Below are positions 1-8,573 of a stretch of DNA of 64,000 bases, one piece after another (the first letter of the stretch is position 1; each line of letters begins with the position of its first letter). Made by a program: the position numbers and the translations under genes. This DNA is from Flavobacterium rhamnosiphilum (lineage in GTDB: Bacteria > Bacteroidota > Bacteroidia > Flavobacteriales > Flavobacteriaceae). The notes below the pieces were generated by a model. It had not been told where the DNA came from and searched no databases. It saw only the letters and a list, made by a program, of their open reading frames with translations. Where the stretch lies: contig NZ_SMLG01000009.1 of assembly GCF_004349195.1 (NCBI RefSeq), forward strand, positions 88,167 to 152,166, written 5' to 3'.

Positions 1-203
1 CATTTGTTGACGGAATCACTGCTGCGGTAATTGGTGCTTTGGTTGGAGCAGTAATTGTAATTGCCAGCCGTTCGATTGTAGATTTACCAACAATACTGAT
101 TGCCATAGGAACCATTTTGCTTCTGGTTTATACTAAAAAAATTCAGGAACCTCATATTATTGGTATTGCTGCCCTTTTTGGTGTTTTATTGAAACTGGTA
201 TAA
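1..203 (+). CDS. Chromate transporter, C-terminal end (partial)
   Basis: The frame starting at base 3 is open from the window edge to a TAA at 201-203 and encodes 66 residues. The residues are almost all hydrophobic, forming two membrane helices separated by a short charged stretch (TKKIQEP), and the chain ends in LFGVLLKLV. This resembles the last two helices of ChrA-type chromate/sulfate antiporters, inner-membrane proteins that export chromate. Most of the gene lies outside the window, so the assignment rests on the tail only. Another polytopic transporter cannot be excluded. Confidence 0.6.
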   Translation, partial: FVDGITAAVIGALVGAVIVIASRSIVDLPTILIAIGTILLLVYTKKIQEPHIIGIAALFGVLLKLV

Positions 204-209
204 CCCCAT

Positions 210-246
210 AAAGAAAGCGGTTGTGAATCACAACCGCTTTCTTTTT
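210..246. terminator. Bidirectional intrinsic terminator
   Basis: A 16-bp perfect stem (AAAGAAAGCGGTTGTG and its complement) closes a three-base loop. A-rich sequence lies on the left and a T-run on the right. It sits between two convergent genes, the chromate transporter and the beta-barrel protein, whose stop codon overlaps its right end. Confidence 0.85.
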
Positions 247-3025
247 AATTCTCTCCCATAGTCTCCCGGAAGCCCTCTCTCCTGTTTTCACCTCTTGGAA
301 GCTTCTTCATACCCGAAAAATCTTGAATTTTATAGGTTAGCGAAAACATGCCATATCGTTTTAAAATGGTGTTTTCTTCATCGCGAATGGTAGTAGCCGA
401 AATAGTTCTGGAAAAATTCTGATTCTGATTGAGAACGTCATATACTTTTACTTTGGCAATCATGTTTTTATTAAAAAAGCTATAGGACAAACTGGTGTTC
501 CAGAGATAAAAATCTTTCTTAAAACCACTTGCAATTCTGGAATTGTAGTTATAACCGAAATCATTTCCGAAAATCCAGTTTTTTGGCCAATAACTGGTAG
601 TTTGCAGATTAATCCGATGAACCACATTAGAACTTCCATTGGTTACATAATTGGAATATTTTGATTCATTATAAGATAAACTATATGATGGCGCTATAGT
701 CAACGCTTCTCCGTAATCATAATTTAAATATACCCTTGGTGTAATTACCAATGATTTAGCACTATACAAAACGCCATTGGTAAACCCTTTATCCAAAGAA
801 TAACTACTGTTCAAGCCAACCCCATATCGTAACGTATGTGCTTCTCTTTTTATGGATTGATTCCAATTTCCTCCTATAGCAGTAGCGTATGTTCCTGAAA
901 TATTTTCATAAGTCGTAGTCCTTTTTCTACTGGCATCGTATACCGAAATGGAAACCACTTGACTATTATTATAATCTCCCCTTGCATACAAACTATAACC
1001 CGAACGGGTACGGAAATCAAAATTCCTGAAATTGATATTGGCACTATGCTTTTCATTGGGATTCAAATTAGGATTTCCTATTATCGTATTCAAAGGATTA
1101 GCCAGATTTTCTACTGGCAGCAATTGACTTGACGAAGGCAGACTTTTGGAATAATCATATTGCAAAGTGATAAATTTCGAACGATCCAACTTGTATCTAA
1201 TTTGTGCTCTTCCATAAGGCAGTACATATTTTTTGTTCAAATCGGTTACTTTATTTAAGTATAGCGAATGATTATCAAAATCAATAATGGAAGTACTGGA
1301 ATTCAAATTAAATGTAAATTTATTTTTTTCGAAAGTGATACCCACTTTGGGACTAACGGAATTTTGTTTGGAGGTGGTGAAATTAGACAAGGACTCATTT
1401 AGAACCGAATACGATTGAGAATTACCATCAAAATCGAAAGTTTCCAAATCTTTTATCTCCTTCCTCCAATCAAAATCGGCACCAAAACGAACTCGTATAG
1501 AATCGGTTATCGGCTCTGTATATTCAATATCAGCTGAGTAGGAATCATTCGTGTTTTCATTTTTACTATTTTGATTTCTCTCATCATCAGATTGTCCATC
1601 TTGATAAAAAATAGTTTTAGACTCTGTTAAAACATCTGAACCACTATTGGTATTACTATTAGTGAAAACAAAACTTAGATTACGAGTCTTTTTTTGGAAG
1701 GCTTTATTAAAATTTATCGTGTTCCCAAAATTAGTCGATTTGTTTTCTCTATACGATTTTGATTTGCTTTCATTTAAAAGTTCTTCATCTTCATCTCTGG
1801 AGAAACTTGCTGCACTTGAATTACTATTAGAATTTGAAAGGTTCAATTTTGGAGTAACTACAAGTCTCATTGTTGGATTAATTTTATATTCAAACTCCAG
1901 ATTTGCTTTATTTCCGGTATTTTCGTCTCTTGACTCCGACTCCGATTCGGTGGAGAAACTACCGGTAGGCAATAAATTGATTTGTTTGGACTTACTGTCA
2001 TTTTGGGTATTGGTATTCGAAAAATTATAACTTGCAGTAGCATTGAAATCTTTGTACCACTCATCGGTATAATTGAATCCCGCCAAATTAGACTGGGTAA
2101 TTCCTTTTCCACTTACTGAAGAAGTATTCCCTCCTCTACTGTTTCTTCCTCCACCCATACTATCAAATACCTCATCCATAGAAAAACCGGAAGAATTAAT
2201 GTTGTTGGAAGAAGCTAAAACACTTATTTTTTGTTTGTTATTAAAAAAGTTCATTACCATACTGCTTTCATAACGATCATCAGTACCATAACCACCTAAG
2301 AATTTTCCAAAAAAACCTTTATTTTTCTTTTCGTCAATAGTCAAATTGATACTCGAATAATCTGAAGTTGACTCTTGTTTAGACAATTCCTCTTTTTTGG
2401 TTTTAAAATCGGAAACCTGAACTTTATTAATGATTTCTGCGGGAAGGTTTTTTAATGCCATTGCCCCGTCCTTATCAAAAAAAGTTTTACCGTTTACTAA
2501 AAACTGGGTAACTTCTTTACCATTTACCGTAATCTTTCCGTCATTATCAACTTCAAAACCGGGTAATTGCTTTAATAACGTTTCTACATTAGAATCAGGG
2601 CGCACCTTAAAAGATCCTGCATGAAACTCCAGTGTGTCTTTTTTTACACGAATTGGAGGTGCTTCGCTTTTTATAGTCACACCGGCTAAAGCATTTGCAT
2701 TTTCTAACAAATAAAGTCTTCCAAAATCTTTATTCTCCAAAATCCCTTTTTGTTCCTCAACATAGGTTTGATATCCCAAATAGGATATCTTCAAAAAAAC
2801 GGGTTTTTCATATTTTTTGGACGTAATTTTAAAAAGGCCATTTTTATCCGTGGTTGTATATTCTAATACCGTAGAATCTTTTACATTGGAAAAATAAACC
2901 GTTGCCGCCTCTAAAGGAATTTGGGTATTCACATCAAGAACAGTTCCTTTAATAATATATTCTTCTTGTGCATTGGCAGAAAAACAAAAAAGCAAAAAAA
3001 GTAAAAAAAAGTACAATTTAGACAT
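245..3025 (-). CDS. TonB-receptor-like outer membrane beta-barrel family protein
   Basis: A 926-residue protein with a clear signal peptide (hydrophobic up to ANA at residues 17-19). A carboxypeptidase-regulatory-like beta-sandwich follows at about 25-110 (IIKGTVLDVNTQIPLEAATV), then a plug-like segment (about 115-230). The long barrel is rich in Asn, Ser and Tyr, as in the OMP_b-brl_3 family. The architecture is that of TonB-dependent receptors, but I see no clear TonB box, and the charged C-terminus does not end in the usual aromatic residue. A GGGRNSRGGN stretch sits near residue 290. It is expected in the outer membrane and the substrate is unknown. It stands alone and ends at a shared terminator with the chromate transporter. 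Confidence 0.8.
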   Translation of the reverse strand: MSKLYFFLLFLLFCFSANAQEEYIIKGTVLDVNTQIPLEAATVYFSNVKDSTVLEYTTTDKNGLFKITSKKYEKPVFLKISYLGYQTYVEEQKGILENKDFGRLYLLENANALAGVTIKSEAPPIRVKKDTLEFHAGSFKVRPDSNVETLLKQLPGFEVDNDGKITVNGKEVTQFLVNGKTFFDKDGAMALKNLPAEIINKVQVSDFKTKKEELSKQESTSDYSSINLTIDEKKNKGFFGKFLGGYGTDDRYESSMVMNFFNNKQKISVLASSNNINSSGFSMDEVFDSMGGGRNSRGGNTSSVSGKGITQSNLAGFNYTDEWYKDFNATASYNFSNTNTQNDSKSKQINLLPTGSFSTESESESRDENTGNKANLEFEYKINPTMRLVVTPKLNLSNSNSNSSAASFSRDEDEELLNESKSKSYRENKSTNFGNTINFNKAFQKKTRNLSFVFTNSNTNSGSDVLTESKTIFYQDGQSDDERNQNSKNENTNDSYSADIEYTEPITDSIRVRFGADFDWRKEIKDLETFDFDGNSQSYSVLNESLSNFTTSKQNSVSPKVGITFEKNKFTFNLNSSTSIIDFDNHSLYLNKVTDLNKKYVLPYGRAQIRYKLDRSKFITLQYDYSKSLPSSSQLLPVENLANPLNTIIGNPNLNPNEKHSANINFRNFDFRTRSGYSLYARGDYNNSQVVSISVYDASRKRTTTYENISGTYATAIGGNWNQSIKREAHTLRYGVGLNSSYSLDKGFTNGVLYSAKSLVITPRVYLNYDYGEALTIAPSYSLSYNESKYSNYVTNGSSNVVHRINLQTTSYWPKNWIFGNDFGYNYNSRIASGFKKDFYLWNTSLSYSFFNKNMIAKVKVYDVLNQNQNFSRTISATTIRDEENTILKRYGMFSLTYKIQDFSGMKKLPRGENRREGFRETMGEN

Positions 3026-3106
3026 ATAAAACTTTGTTTAGAAAGGGGTAAGACCCCGAAATAAATAAAAGGTTTAACCTAAGTGATTCTTTTTAAAACG
3101 TTTGCT

Positions 3107-3114
3107 TAGATTTG
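3107..3114 (+). promoter_or_regulatory. Candidate -7 box for the DUF2490 gene
   Basis: TAGATTTG fits the Bacteroidota TAnnTTTG -7 consensus and lies 21 bases before the ATG at 3136. I found no convincing -33 TTG/TTTG, so this is a half-site only. Confidence 0.4.
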
Positions 3115-3135
3115 CCGAAAATTGAATGAAACTTC

Positions 3136-3876
3136 ATGAAAATAACCAAAATCCTCTTCTTTTTCTTAGTCTGCTTTATATCCCGAGCTCAAACGGAGAA
3201 AAACATAGATCATCAAAGCATTCTTTGGACACGCTATTACAATCAATTGCTATTAAATGAAAAATGGTCTTTACATACAGAATTTGATAATAGGCTTTTT
3301 TTAAAACCCGTAAAGGAAAATTTATATGTCATACGAATTCAAGGCCGCTATAAAATCAATGAACATTTAGAAACAGGAATTGGCTTTACTCATTTCTCCG
3401 TTGCTACACAAGAACCTGAAGTATCTTATACTTTTAAAACTCCGGAATACAGAGGACAACAAGACATTACATGGAAACTAAACGTTGGCAAAGTAACATT
3501 GAATCAACGATTTCAAGCAGAAGAACGATTTATACATAATGCCAATAAAGAAGCGTTGTTACCTGGCACTACATTTTCTTGGAGATTCAGATATAGACTT
3601 CAAGCCGATTATACTTTTTGGAAAAAAGAAAATCAATATTTAAAAACTATTCTTTCAGATGAAATAATGTTCAATGCGGGAAAAACTATCCTTAAAAACA
3701 CATTTGATCAAAATAGAATTTATGCCGCAGTACAATACGGCATAAATAAAAATATTGCATTAGAATTGGGCTATTTAAACAGTTTTCAACAACGAACCAA
3801 TGGAATCGATTATTTCAACAGAGATATTATCCGGCTCAGTATTTTCCACAAAATAAAAGTCTCAAAAAAGGTTTAA
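3136..3876 (+). CDS. DUF2490 domain-containing outer membrane protein
   Basis: A 246-residue protein with a signal peptide ending at about SRAQ. The mature part is an amphipathic beta-strand protein. WTRYYNQLLLNEKWSLHTEF and the later RYKINEHLETGIGF segment are typical of DUF2490, a family of small predicted outer-membrane barrels in Bacteroidota with no known biochemical function. Length and start match the family. It is transcribed divergently from the large beta-barrel gene, with 110 bp between the start codons. No operon partner is evident. Confidence 0.8.
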   Translation: MKITKILFFFLVCFISRAQTEKNIDHQSILWTRYYNQLLLNEKWSLHTEFDNRLFLKPVKENLYVIRIQGRYKINEHLETGIGFTHFSVATQEPEVSYTFKTPEYRGQQDITWKLNVGKVTLNQRFQAEERFIHNANKEALLPGTTFSWRFRYRLQADYTFWKKENQYLKTILSDEIMFNAGKTILKNTFDQNRIYAAVQYGINKNIALELGYLNSFQQRTNGIDYFNRDIIRLSIFHKIKVSKKV

Positions 3877-4000
3877 ACAGTATTTATGACTTTTCATTGA
3901 TAAGAAAAACAAATAATTAATTTTATTTTAAATATTGATTATCAATACATTAACTTAAAATTTAAAATTCCTGGCGTAACTTTATTAAAAAGATATAGCC

Positions 4001-4237
4001 ATGAAAAATTTTGCAATTAAACTCGTGTGGTTTACCACCATTTATGTTTTTGTATTTGCCGGTTTATGTCAAACTAACGTTACTTTGCCGGTAATAATGA
4101 CCCTATATTGCATTGGCATACCATTAATCCTGTTTATGGTTTATACCGTATTGCATGATGATTATAAAACCACTAAAACATTTAAAGATTGGTACGGCGA
4201 TCATCCAATGGAAACTTTGGAAGAAGAAGAAAATTAG
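4001..4237 (+). CDS. Small two-helix membrane protein, unknown function
   Basis: A 78-residue protein with two hydrophobic helices (about 7-23 and 28-48) and an acidic C-terminal tail (METLEEEEN). It looks like a genuine small inner-membrane protein, because codon use and amino-acid composition are coherent and it fills the space before the der terminator. I do not recognise a family and give no function. It is convergent with der. Confidence 0.6.
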   Translation: MKNFAIKLVWFTTIYVFVFAGLCQTNVTLPVIMTLYCIGIPLILFMVYTVLHDDYKTTKTFKDWYGDHPMETLEEEEN

Positions 4238-4267
4238 GAATACTCTTTACTATTAAATATTGATTTT

Positions 4268-4300
4268 AACCAAAAAAAGTCCCGATTTCTCGGGACTTTC
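4268..4300 (-). terminator. Intrinsic terminator of der
   Basis: The stem AAAGTCCCGA/TCGGGACTTT is followed on the minus strand by seven T residues, directly after the der stop codon. It may also stop the convergent small membrane-protein gene. Confidence 0.8.
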
Positions 4301-4303
4301 ATA

Positions 4304-5614
4304 TTATTTCTCTCTGATGTAAATATCGATTGGCACTCCTGAAAAGTCCCAGTTTTCTCTAATTTTATTTTCCAGATAACGTTTGTACGGTTCTTTAACA
4401 TATTGTGGCATATTGGCAAAAAACACAAACTGTGGTGTTGGTGTTGGCAACTGCATGCAATATTTAATTTTTACATATTTTCCTTTTGTTGCTGGTGGCG
4501 GATATGCTTCAATCACTTTCAACATAAATTCGTTGAATTTAGAAGTCGCAATACGTTGCTGTCTGTTTTCGAAAACTTTTACGGTTGCTTCCAATGCTTT
4601 CAACAAACGTTGTTTTGTTAAAGCTGAAACAAAAAGAATAGGCACATCCGTAAATGGCATTAATTCTTCTCTGATTTTAGCTTCATAATCACGGGTTGAC
4701 ATCGTTTCTTTTTCGACTAAATCCCATTTATTTACTAAGATTACAACTCCTTTTCGGTTTTTCTCGGCCAACCAAAAAATACTTTGGTCCTGACCTTCAA
4801 ATCCGCGAGTAGCATCAATTATTAAAATACAAATATCAGCATGCTCAATCGCACGAACCGAACGCATCACCGAGTAAAACTCTAAATCTTCCTTTACTTT
4901 CGCTTTACGACGAATTCCTGCCGTATCAACCAAGTTAAATTCGAAACCAAAACGGTCAAATTTTGTATCAATAGAATCACGGGTTGTACCCGCAATGTCC
5001 GTAACAATATATCTTTCTTTACCAATCAAGGCATTTATAAAACTTGATTTTCCAGCATTAGGTCGACCTACAACTGCAAAACGCGGCAATACCACTTCTT
5101 CTTGTGTTGGTTCTGGTTTAATTGGAAAAGCATCAATCAATGCGTCCAATAAATCTCCGGTTCCACTTCCAGAAATACTGGCAAATGTGTAATATTCTCC
5201 TAAACCAAGGTTATAAAACTCAATGGCATCTTTCTCACGCATGGCGTTATCCACCTTATTTACAGCAAGTAAAACAGGTTTAGTCACTTTACGCAACAAT
5301 CTCGCAACAGCATCATCCATAGGCGTAATACCTTCTTCGACATCAACTACAAAAATGATAACATCAGCTTCATCAATAGCAAGTTCTACTTGTTTACGGA
5401 TTTCGGCTTCAAAAACGTCGTCTGATCCACGTACATAACCGCCCGTATCAATTACAGAAAATTCCTTTCCGTTCCATTCGCTTTTTCCGTAGTTTCTATC
5501 ACGGGTTACTCCCGAAACCGAATCTACAATCGCTTCTCTTCTTTGTATCAGCCTATTAAAAAGGGTTGATTTCCCTACATTAGGTCTTCCTACTATCGCA
5601 ACAATGTTATTCAT
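4304..5614 (-). CDS. der: Ribosome-assembly GTPase Der (EngA)
   Basis: A 436-residue protein with two tandem GTPase domains. Each has a full set of motifs: G1 GRPNVGKST near residue 9 and GRPNAGKSS near 184, the G3 motifs DTGG and DTAG, and the G4 motifs NKVD and NKWD. A KH-like domain closes the protein ([12 protein letters not shown] and later). Der binds the 50S subunit and is essential for its maturation. Length is normal for the family. It lies next to era on the same strand with a 160-bp gap. Its own -7 box suggests it can be transcribed separately. Confidence 0.97.
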   Translation of the reverse strand: MNNIVAIVGRPNVGKSTLFNRLIQRREAIVDSVSGVTRDRNYGKSEWNGKEFSVIDTGGYVRGSDDVFEAEIRKQVELAIDEADVIIFVVDVEEGITPMDDAVARLLRKVTKPVLLAVNKVDNAMREKDAIEFYNLGLGEYYTFASISGSGTGDLLDALIDAFPIKPEPTQEEVVLPRFAVVGRPNAGKSSFINALIGKERYIVTDIAGTTRDSIDTKFDRFGFEFNLVDTAGIRRKAKVKEDLEFYSVMRSVRAIEHADICILIIDATRGFEGQDQSIFWLAEKNRKGVVILVNKWDLVEKETMSTRDYEAKIREELMPFTDVPILFVSALTKQRLLKALEATVKVFENRQQRIATSKFNEFMLKVIEAYPPPATKGKYVKIKYCMQLPTPTPQFVFFANMPQYVKEPYKRYLENKIRENWDFSGVPIDIYIREK

Positions 5615-5636
5615 AATTCTATTTTCAAATATTTTG

Positions 5637-5644
5637 CAAAGGTA
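5637..5644 (-). promoter_or_regulatory. Candidate -7 box for der
   Basis: On the minus strand TACCTTTG (TAnnTTTG) lies 22 bases before the der ATG. The same octamer occurs before era. No clear -33 element is visible. Confidence 0.45.
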
Positions 5645-5701
5645 GTCTATTATTTTGTATTCTTACTATCCGTTTTTTGCGTGAAGGATAGCAGTGAAAA
5701 T

Positions 5702-5730
5702 CCTTTGTTGCAATTCTTTTTGCAACAAAG
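5702..5730. repeat. Hairpin in the der-era spacer
   Basis: CTTTGTTGCAA and its complement form an 11-bp stem around a short loop. There is no T-run on either strand, so it is not a classical terminator. It may be an RNA processing or stabilising hairpin between era and der, or part of a dispersed intergenic repeat. Confidence 0.5.
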
Positions 5731-5774
5731 ATTGTAACGTATAGCCTGACCCTTGTGGTCACGCCCAAATTATA

Positions 5775-6656
5775 CTATTGGTTGTATCCGAAACGCTTCA
5801 ACATATTAGCGTTGCTTCTCCAGTTTTTATTCACTTTCACGTACAACTCAATATGGATTTGTTTACCAAAAAACTTCTCTAAATCGGCACGGGCTTCCAT
5901 TCCTACTTTTTTCAAAGCGGCACCTTTATGTCCTATAATGATTCCTTTTTGGGTATCGCGCTCCACCATAATCAAAGAACGGATTCTAATGATGTTTTCG
6001 TCTTCAAAAAACTCTTCGGTAACAATTTCTACCGCGTATGGGATTTCTTTGCTGTAATTCAACAGTATTTTCTCACGGATAGTTTCATTCACAAAGAAAC
6101 GTTCCGGTTTGTCTGTCAATTGATCTTTCGGGTAATATGCAGGAGATTCCGGTAACAATTCAATGATTCGTCCAAAAACTTCCGGCACATTAAAATTCTG
6201 TAATGCCGATATTGGGAAAATTTCTGCATTAGGAACTTTGGCAGTCCAGAAAGCCACTTGCTCTTCCAGTTGCGCCTGATTTGAATTGTCAATTTTATTC
6301 AACAACAATAAGACAGGAATTTTGGCATGGATTATTTTATTGAAAAACGCTTCGTCTTTTAACTCTTGTTCTCCAATTTCCACCATATAAATCAGCACAT
6401 CAGCATCTTCAAAAGCGGATTTAACGAAATTCATCATCGATTCCTGCATTTCGTAGGCCGGTTTGATGATTCCAGGTGTATCCGATAAGATCATTTGAAA
6501 ATCTTCTCCGTTTACAATTCCAAGAATTCTATGACGTGTTGTTTGTGCTTTTGAAGTAATAATTGATAATCTTTCTCCAACAAAGGCGTTCATCAACGTT
6601 GATTTCCCGACGTTTGGATTCCCTATGATGTTTACAAAACCTGCTTTATGTGACAT
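5775..6656 (-). CDS. era: GTPase Era
   Basis: A 293-residue protein. The N-terminal GTPase domain has G1 GNPNVGKST (about 12-20), G3 DTPG (about 59-62) and G4 NKID (about 121-124). The C-terminal KH domain contains the hallmark IGHKGAALKKVG (about 238-249). Era binds the 3' end of 16S rRNA and promotes 30S maturation. Length and both domains are complete. It is followed by der on the same strand, so two ribosome-assembly GTPases sit together. Confidence 0.97.
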   Translation of the reverse strand: MSHKAGFVNIIGNPNVGKSTLMNAFVGERLSIITSKAQTTRHRILGIVNGEDFQMILSDTPGIIKPAYEMQESMMNFVKSAFEDADVLIYMVEIGEQELKDEAFFNKIIHAKIPVLLLLNKIDNSNQAQLEEQVAFWTAKVPNAEIFPISALQNFNVPEVFGRIIELLPESPAYYPKDQLTDKPERFFVNETIREKILLNYSKEIPYAVEIVTEEFFEDENIIRIRSLIMVERDTQKGIIIGHKGAALKKVGMEARADLEKFFGKQIHIELYVKVNKNWRSNANMLKRFGYNQ

Positions 6657-6676
6657 TTTTATTATAATTTATTTTG

Positions 6677-6684
6677 CAAAGGTA
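6677..6684 (-). promoter_or_regulatory. Candidate -7 box for era
   Basis: On the minus strand TACCTTTG fits TAnnTTTG and lies 20 bases before the era ATG. TTG trinucleotides lie upstream, but closer than the usual 17-23 bp. Confidence 0.4.
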
Positions 6685-6731
6685 GGCATATCAAGTCAAT
6701 AGACGAAATAAAACATTTTTTAAAGTTTTTA

Positions 6732-6761
6732 TTGGAAATACGATATTTCGTCGTACATTTG
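6732..6761 (+). promoter_or_regulatory. Promoter of the tRNA-fMet pair
   Basis: TTG at 6732-6734 and TACATTTG at 6754-6761 are spaced by 19 bp, matching the Bacteroidota -33/-7 promoter (TTG, 17-23 bp, TAnnTTTG). The -7 box ends 12 bases before the first tRNA nucleotide. Confidence 0.7.
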
Positions 6762-6773
6762 CACCCGAAACAA

Positions 6774-6846
6774 CGCGGGATAGAGCAGTAGGCAGCTCGT
6801 CGGGCTCATAACCCGAAGGTCACAGGTTCGAGTCCTGTTCCCGCTA
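6774..6846 (+). tRNA. Initiator tRNA-fMet (CAU), copy 1
   Basis: A complete 73-nt cloverleaf. The acceptor is CGCGGGA/TCCCGCT, the anticodon loop is CTCATAA and the T arm ACAGG-TTCGAGT-CCTGT. The anticodon stem carries the three consecutive G:C pairs (GGG/CCC) diagnostic of initiator tRNA. Position 1-72 is a C-T (C-U in RNA) mismatch, which fits the unpaired 1-72 position of bacterial initiators. The CCA end is not encoded. Confidence 0.95.
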
Positions 6847-6877
6847 CTAAGAATTTATTGAAATTACAAACGCACAT

Positions 6878-6950
6878 CGCGGGATAGAGCAGTAGGCAGC
6901 TCGTCGGGCTCATAACCCGAAGGTCACAGGTTCGAGTCCTGTTCCCGCTA
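6878..6950 (+). tRNA. Initiator tRNA-fMet (CAU), copy 2
   Basis: Identical over 73 nt to the copy at 6774-6846 and separated from it by 31 bases. The same promoter presumably serves both, and a terminator follows 8 bases later. The recombinase stump on the opposite strand reads into this gene, so this copy may mark or derive from an integration event. Confidence 0.95.
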
Positions 6951-7670
6951 CTGAGAGAAACCCATCAACATTTTGATGGGTTTTTTCATTTCTAACACCT
7001 TCCTCAACCCCTACAAACACTGAGATTAACTCAAAAATACCATTCACTTTTTTGGTTAGATACTCCCTATTTTCTGCCCTAATAGACAAGCCTTGTGGAA
7101 ATACTAAATTTTGAATTCTTATTTTATCCTCGATATCTCCTCTACCCCAGCATTCACTGATGTTTTTAATTTTATCGACCACTTTTTCTACATGTATTTT
7201 GTGGTTAGATATTTTTTTTTCGTTCCTATCCATTTGTTCTTCAATTGCCTTTAATTCGTCTGTAAACTGCAATACATACTTGTTGTATTTTTCATCCCCA
7301 AAATTTGGATTATCAAAATAGCGCTTGTCCAAATTCTCTATTTTCATTTCTAACTCTTTTTTCTTCACCAGCAAACCCTTCATTTCACCCTTACCCTCAG
7401 TGTTCATAGTATCAAAGAGCTTATGCAACTGCAATTTAAAAGGTTCGATAAACCGACTGTTAAGTGTATAATTTGACAATAAATTTTCAAAAGAGTTATT
7501 CAAACCTTCCGATTTTGATTTTTCAGTAGTCGAAGCGTTAAAACTAACATTTTTACATTTTTGACATTTGTAATAATGTTTGTTTTTTATCCGAACCTCG
7601 TAACTTGTAAGTAAGCATCCGCATTCACATCGTAGAAAACCTGTCAGAGGTCTAAACTTGCAAATTCCAG
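6910..7670 (-). pseudogene. Serine recombinase, C-terminal stump
   Basis: The reading frame begins with RPLTGFLRCECGCLL and YYKCQKC, the zinc beta-ribbon of large serine recombinases. A long charged coiled coil follows (LLVKKKELEMKIENLDKRYF and beyond), then the usual C-terminal tail (EYLTKKVNGIFELISVF). The catalytic resolvase domain and the recombinase domain are missing: the frame is cut at about 7671 by the IS21-type end, and nothing on the far side of the IS continues it. At its 3' end the frame runs antisense through the tRNA terminator and tRNA copy 2 and stops at 6910. The last residues (GTGLEPVTFGL) are therefore antisense tRNA rather than evolved protein. It is probably the integrase remnant of an element that entered at the tRNA. 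Confidence 0.8.
6958..6986 (+). terminator. Terminator after the tRNA-fMet pair
   Basis: The stem AAACCCATCAA/TTGATGGGTTT has a four-base loop and a run of six T. It ends the tRNA transcript. Confidence 0.85.
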
Positions 7671-7757
7671 TGATATTGACCACCCAATTCCAATTTAAAG
7701 TGAGCACTTGATTCCAATTCAAAATGACCACCCAATTCCGGAGCAAAATGACCACCC
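7671..7757 (+). repeat. IS21 end, istB side: multiple GACCACC-type boxes
   Basis: Repeated units of the form TTGACCACCCAATTCC occur about every 30 bases, in the same order as at the other end. One unit is degenerate (GAGCAC). They are candidate IstA binding sites. Confidence 0.75.
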
Positions 7758-7818
7758 CATTTTTTATTAAAAACTACTCTTTTTCATCTGTTAATTAGTA
7801 TTCAAATATACTTAAATA

Positions 7819-8556
7819 TTACCCTTTGTTTATCCCTCTTTTTTTTCTCATAGATTCTCCATGTAATTCGAGTCGATGAGATTGATGTATGAGTCTATCC
7901 AAAATGGCATCAGCTATGGTTTTTTCTCCAATTATGTCATACCAGCCTTGCACTGGGATTTGTGAGGTTACAATAATAGAACCGTTATTATGTCTGTCTT
8001 CAATGATCTCTAAAAGGGTAATTCGGTTACTGCTATCCAAAGCTTGGAGTCCAAAATCGTCTAATATAATAACATCTTGCCGTTCTATTTTGGCCAATTC
8101 TCGCAGGTAAGAACCATCTGCTTTGGCCATTTTTAATTTAGCAAACAGCTTCGAAGTATTAAAATAACTTACTTTAAAACCTTGGATACAGGCTTGATAA
8201 CCTAATGCGGTGCCTAAATAGCTTTTACCTACACCAGTACTTCCCGTGATTAAAATGTTTTCATTTTTTTCGACAAATTCACATTCTGCCAGACGCAGTA
8301 TGGTATTTCTATCCAGATTACGGGTTTGGTCAAAATTGATACTTTCAATATTTGACTTGTAATGGAATCGGGCGTTGGTGATACTGCGGGCAATACGCCG
8401 ATTGTGCCTTTCATCCCATTCGGCATCAATAAGCATCGATACAAACTGATCGAGCGTATAATGGTCTGTTTTCCCGCTTTCAATGGCTGTTTTAAAGGCA
8501 TTATGCATGCCGTAAAGCTTCATTTGTTTCATTTTTGTTACTGTGGATTCATTCAT
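7819..8556 (-). CDS. istB: IS21 helper ATPase IstB
   Basis: A 245-residue AAA+ ATPase of the IstB/DnaC type. Walker A GSTGVGKS is at residues 105-112, and a Walker B (VIILDDFG) and a SRLIHQSHR-like C-terminal segment are visible. IstB loads on target DNA and directs IstA to it. The protein is full length. It lies 17 bp downstream of istA and is presumably co-transcribed. Confidence 0.95.
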   Translation of the reverse strand: MNESTVTKMKQMKLYGMHNAFKTAIESGKTDHYTLDQFVSMLIDAEWDERHNRRIARSITNARFHYKSNIESINFDQTRNLDRNTILRLAECEFVEKNENILITGSTGVGKSYLGTALGYQACIQGFKVSYFNTSKLFAKLKMAKADGSYLRELAKIERQDVIILDDFGLQALDSSNRITLLEIIEDRHNNGSIIVTSQIPVQGWYDIIGEKTIADAILDRLIHQSHRLELHGESMRKKRGINKG

Positions 8557-8573
8557 GATTACTGTGTTTTAAT

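Noticed and set aside
5223..5438. Plus-strand open frames inside der, topA, groEL and similar genes
   Set aside because: They are antisense shadows of strongly conserved coding sequence, with Ser/Leu-rich composition and no independent support.
6910..6950. Residues GTGLEPVTFGL as a real recombinase C-terminus
   Set aside because: They are the antisense translation of tRNA-fMet copy 2; the frame simply happens to be open there.
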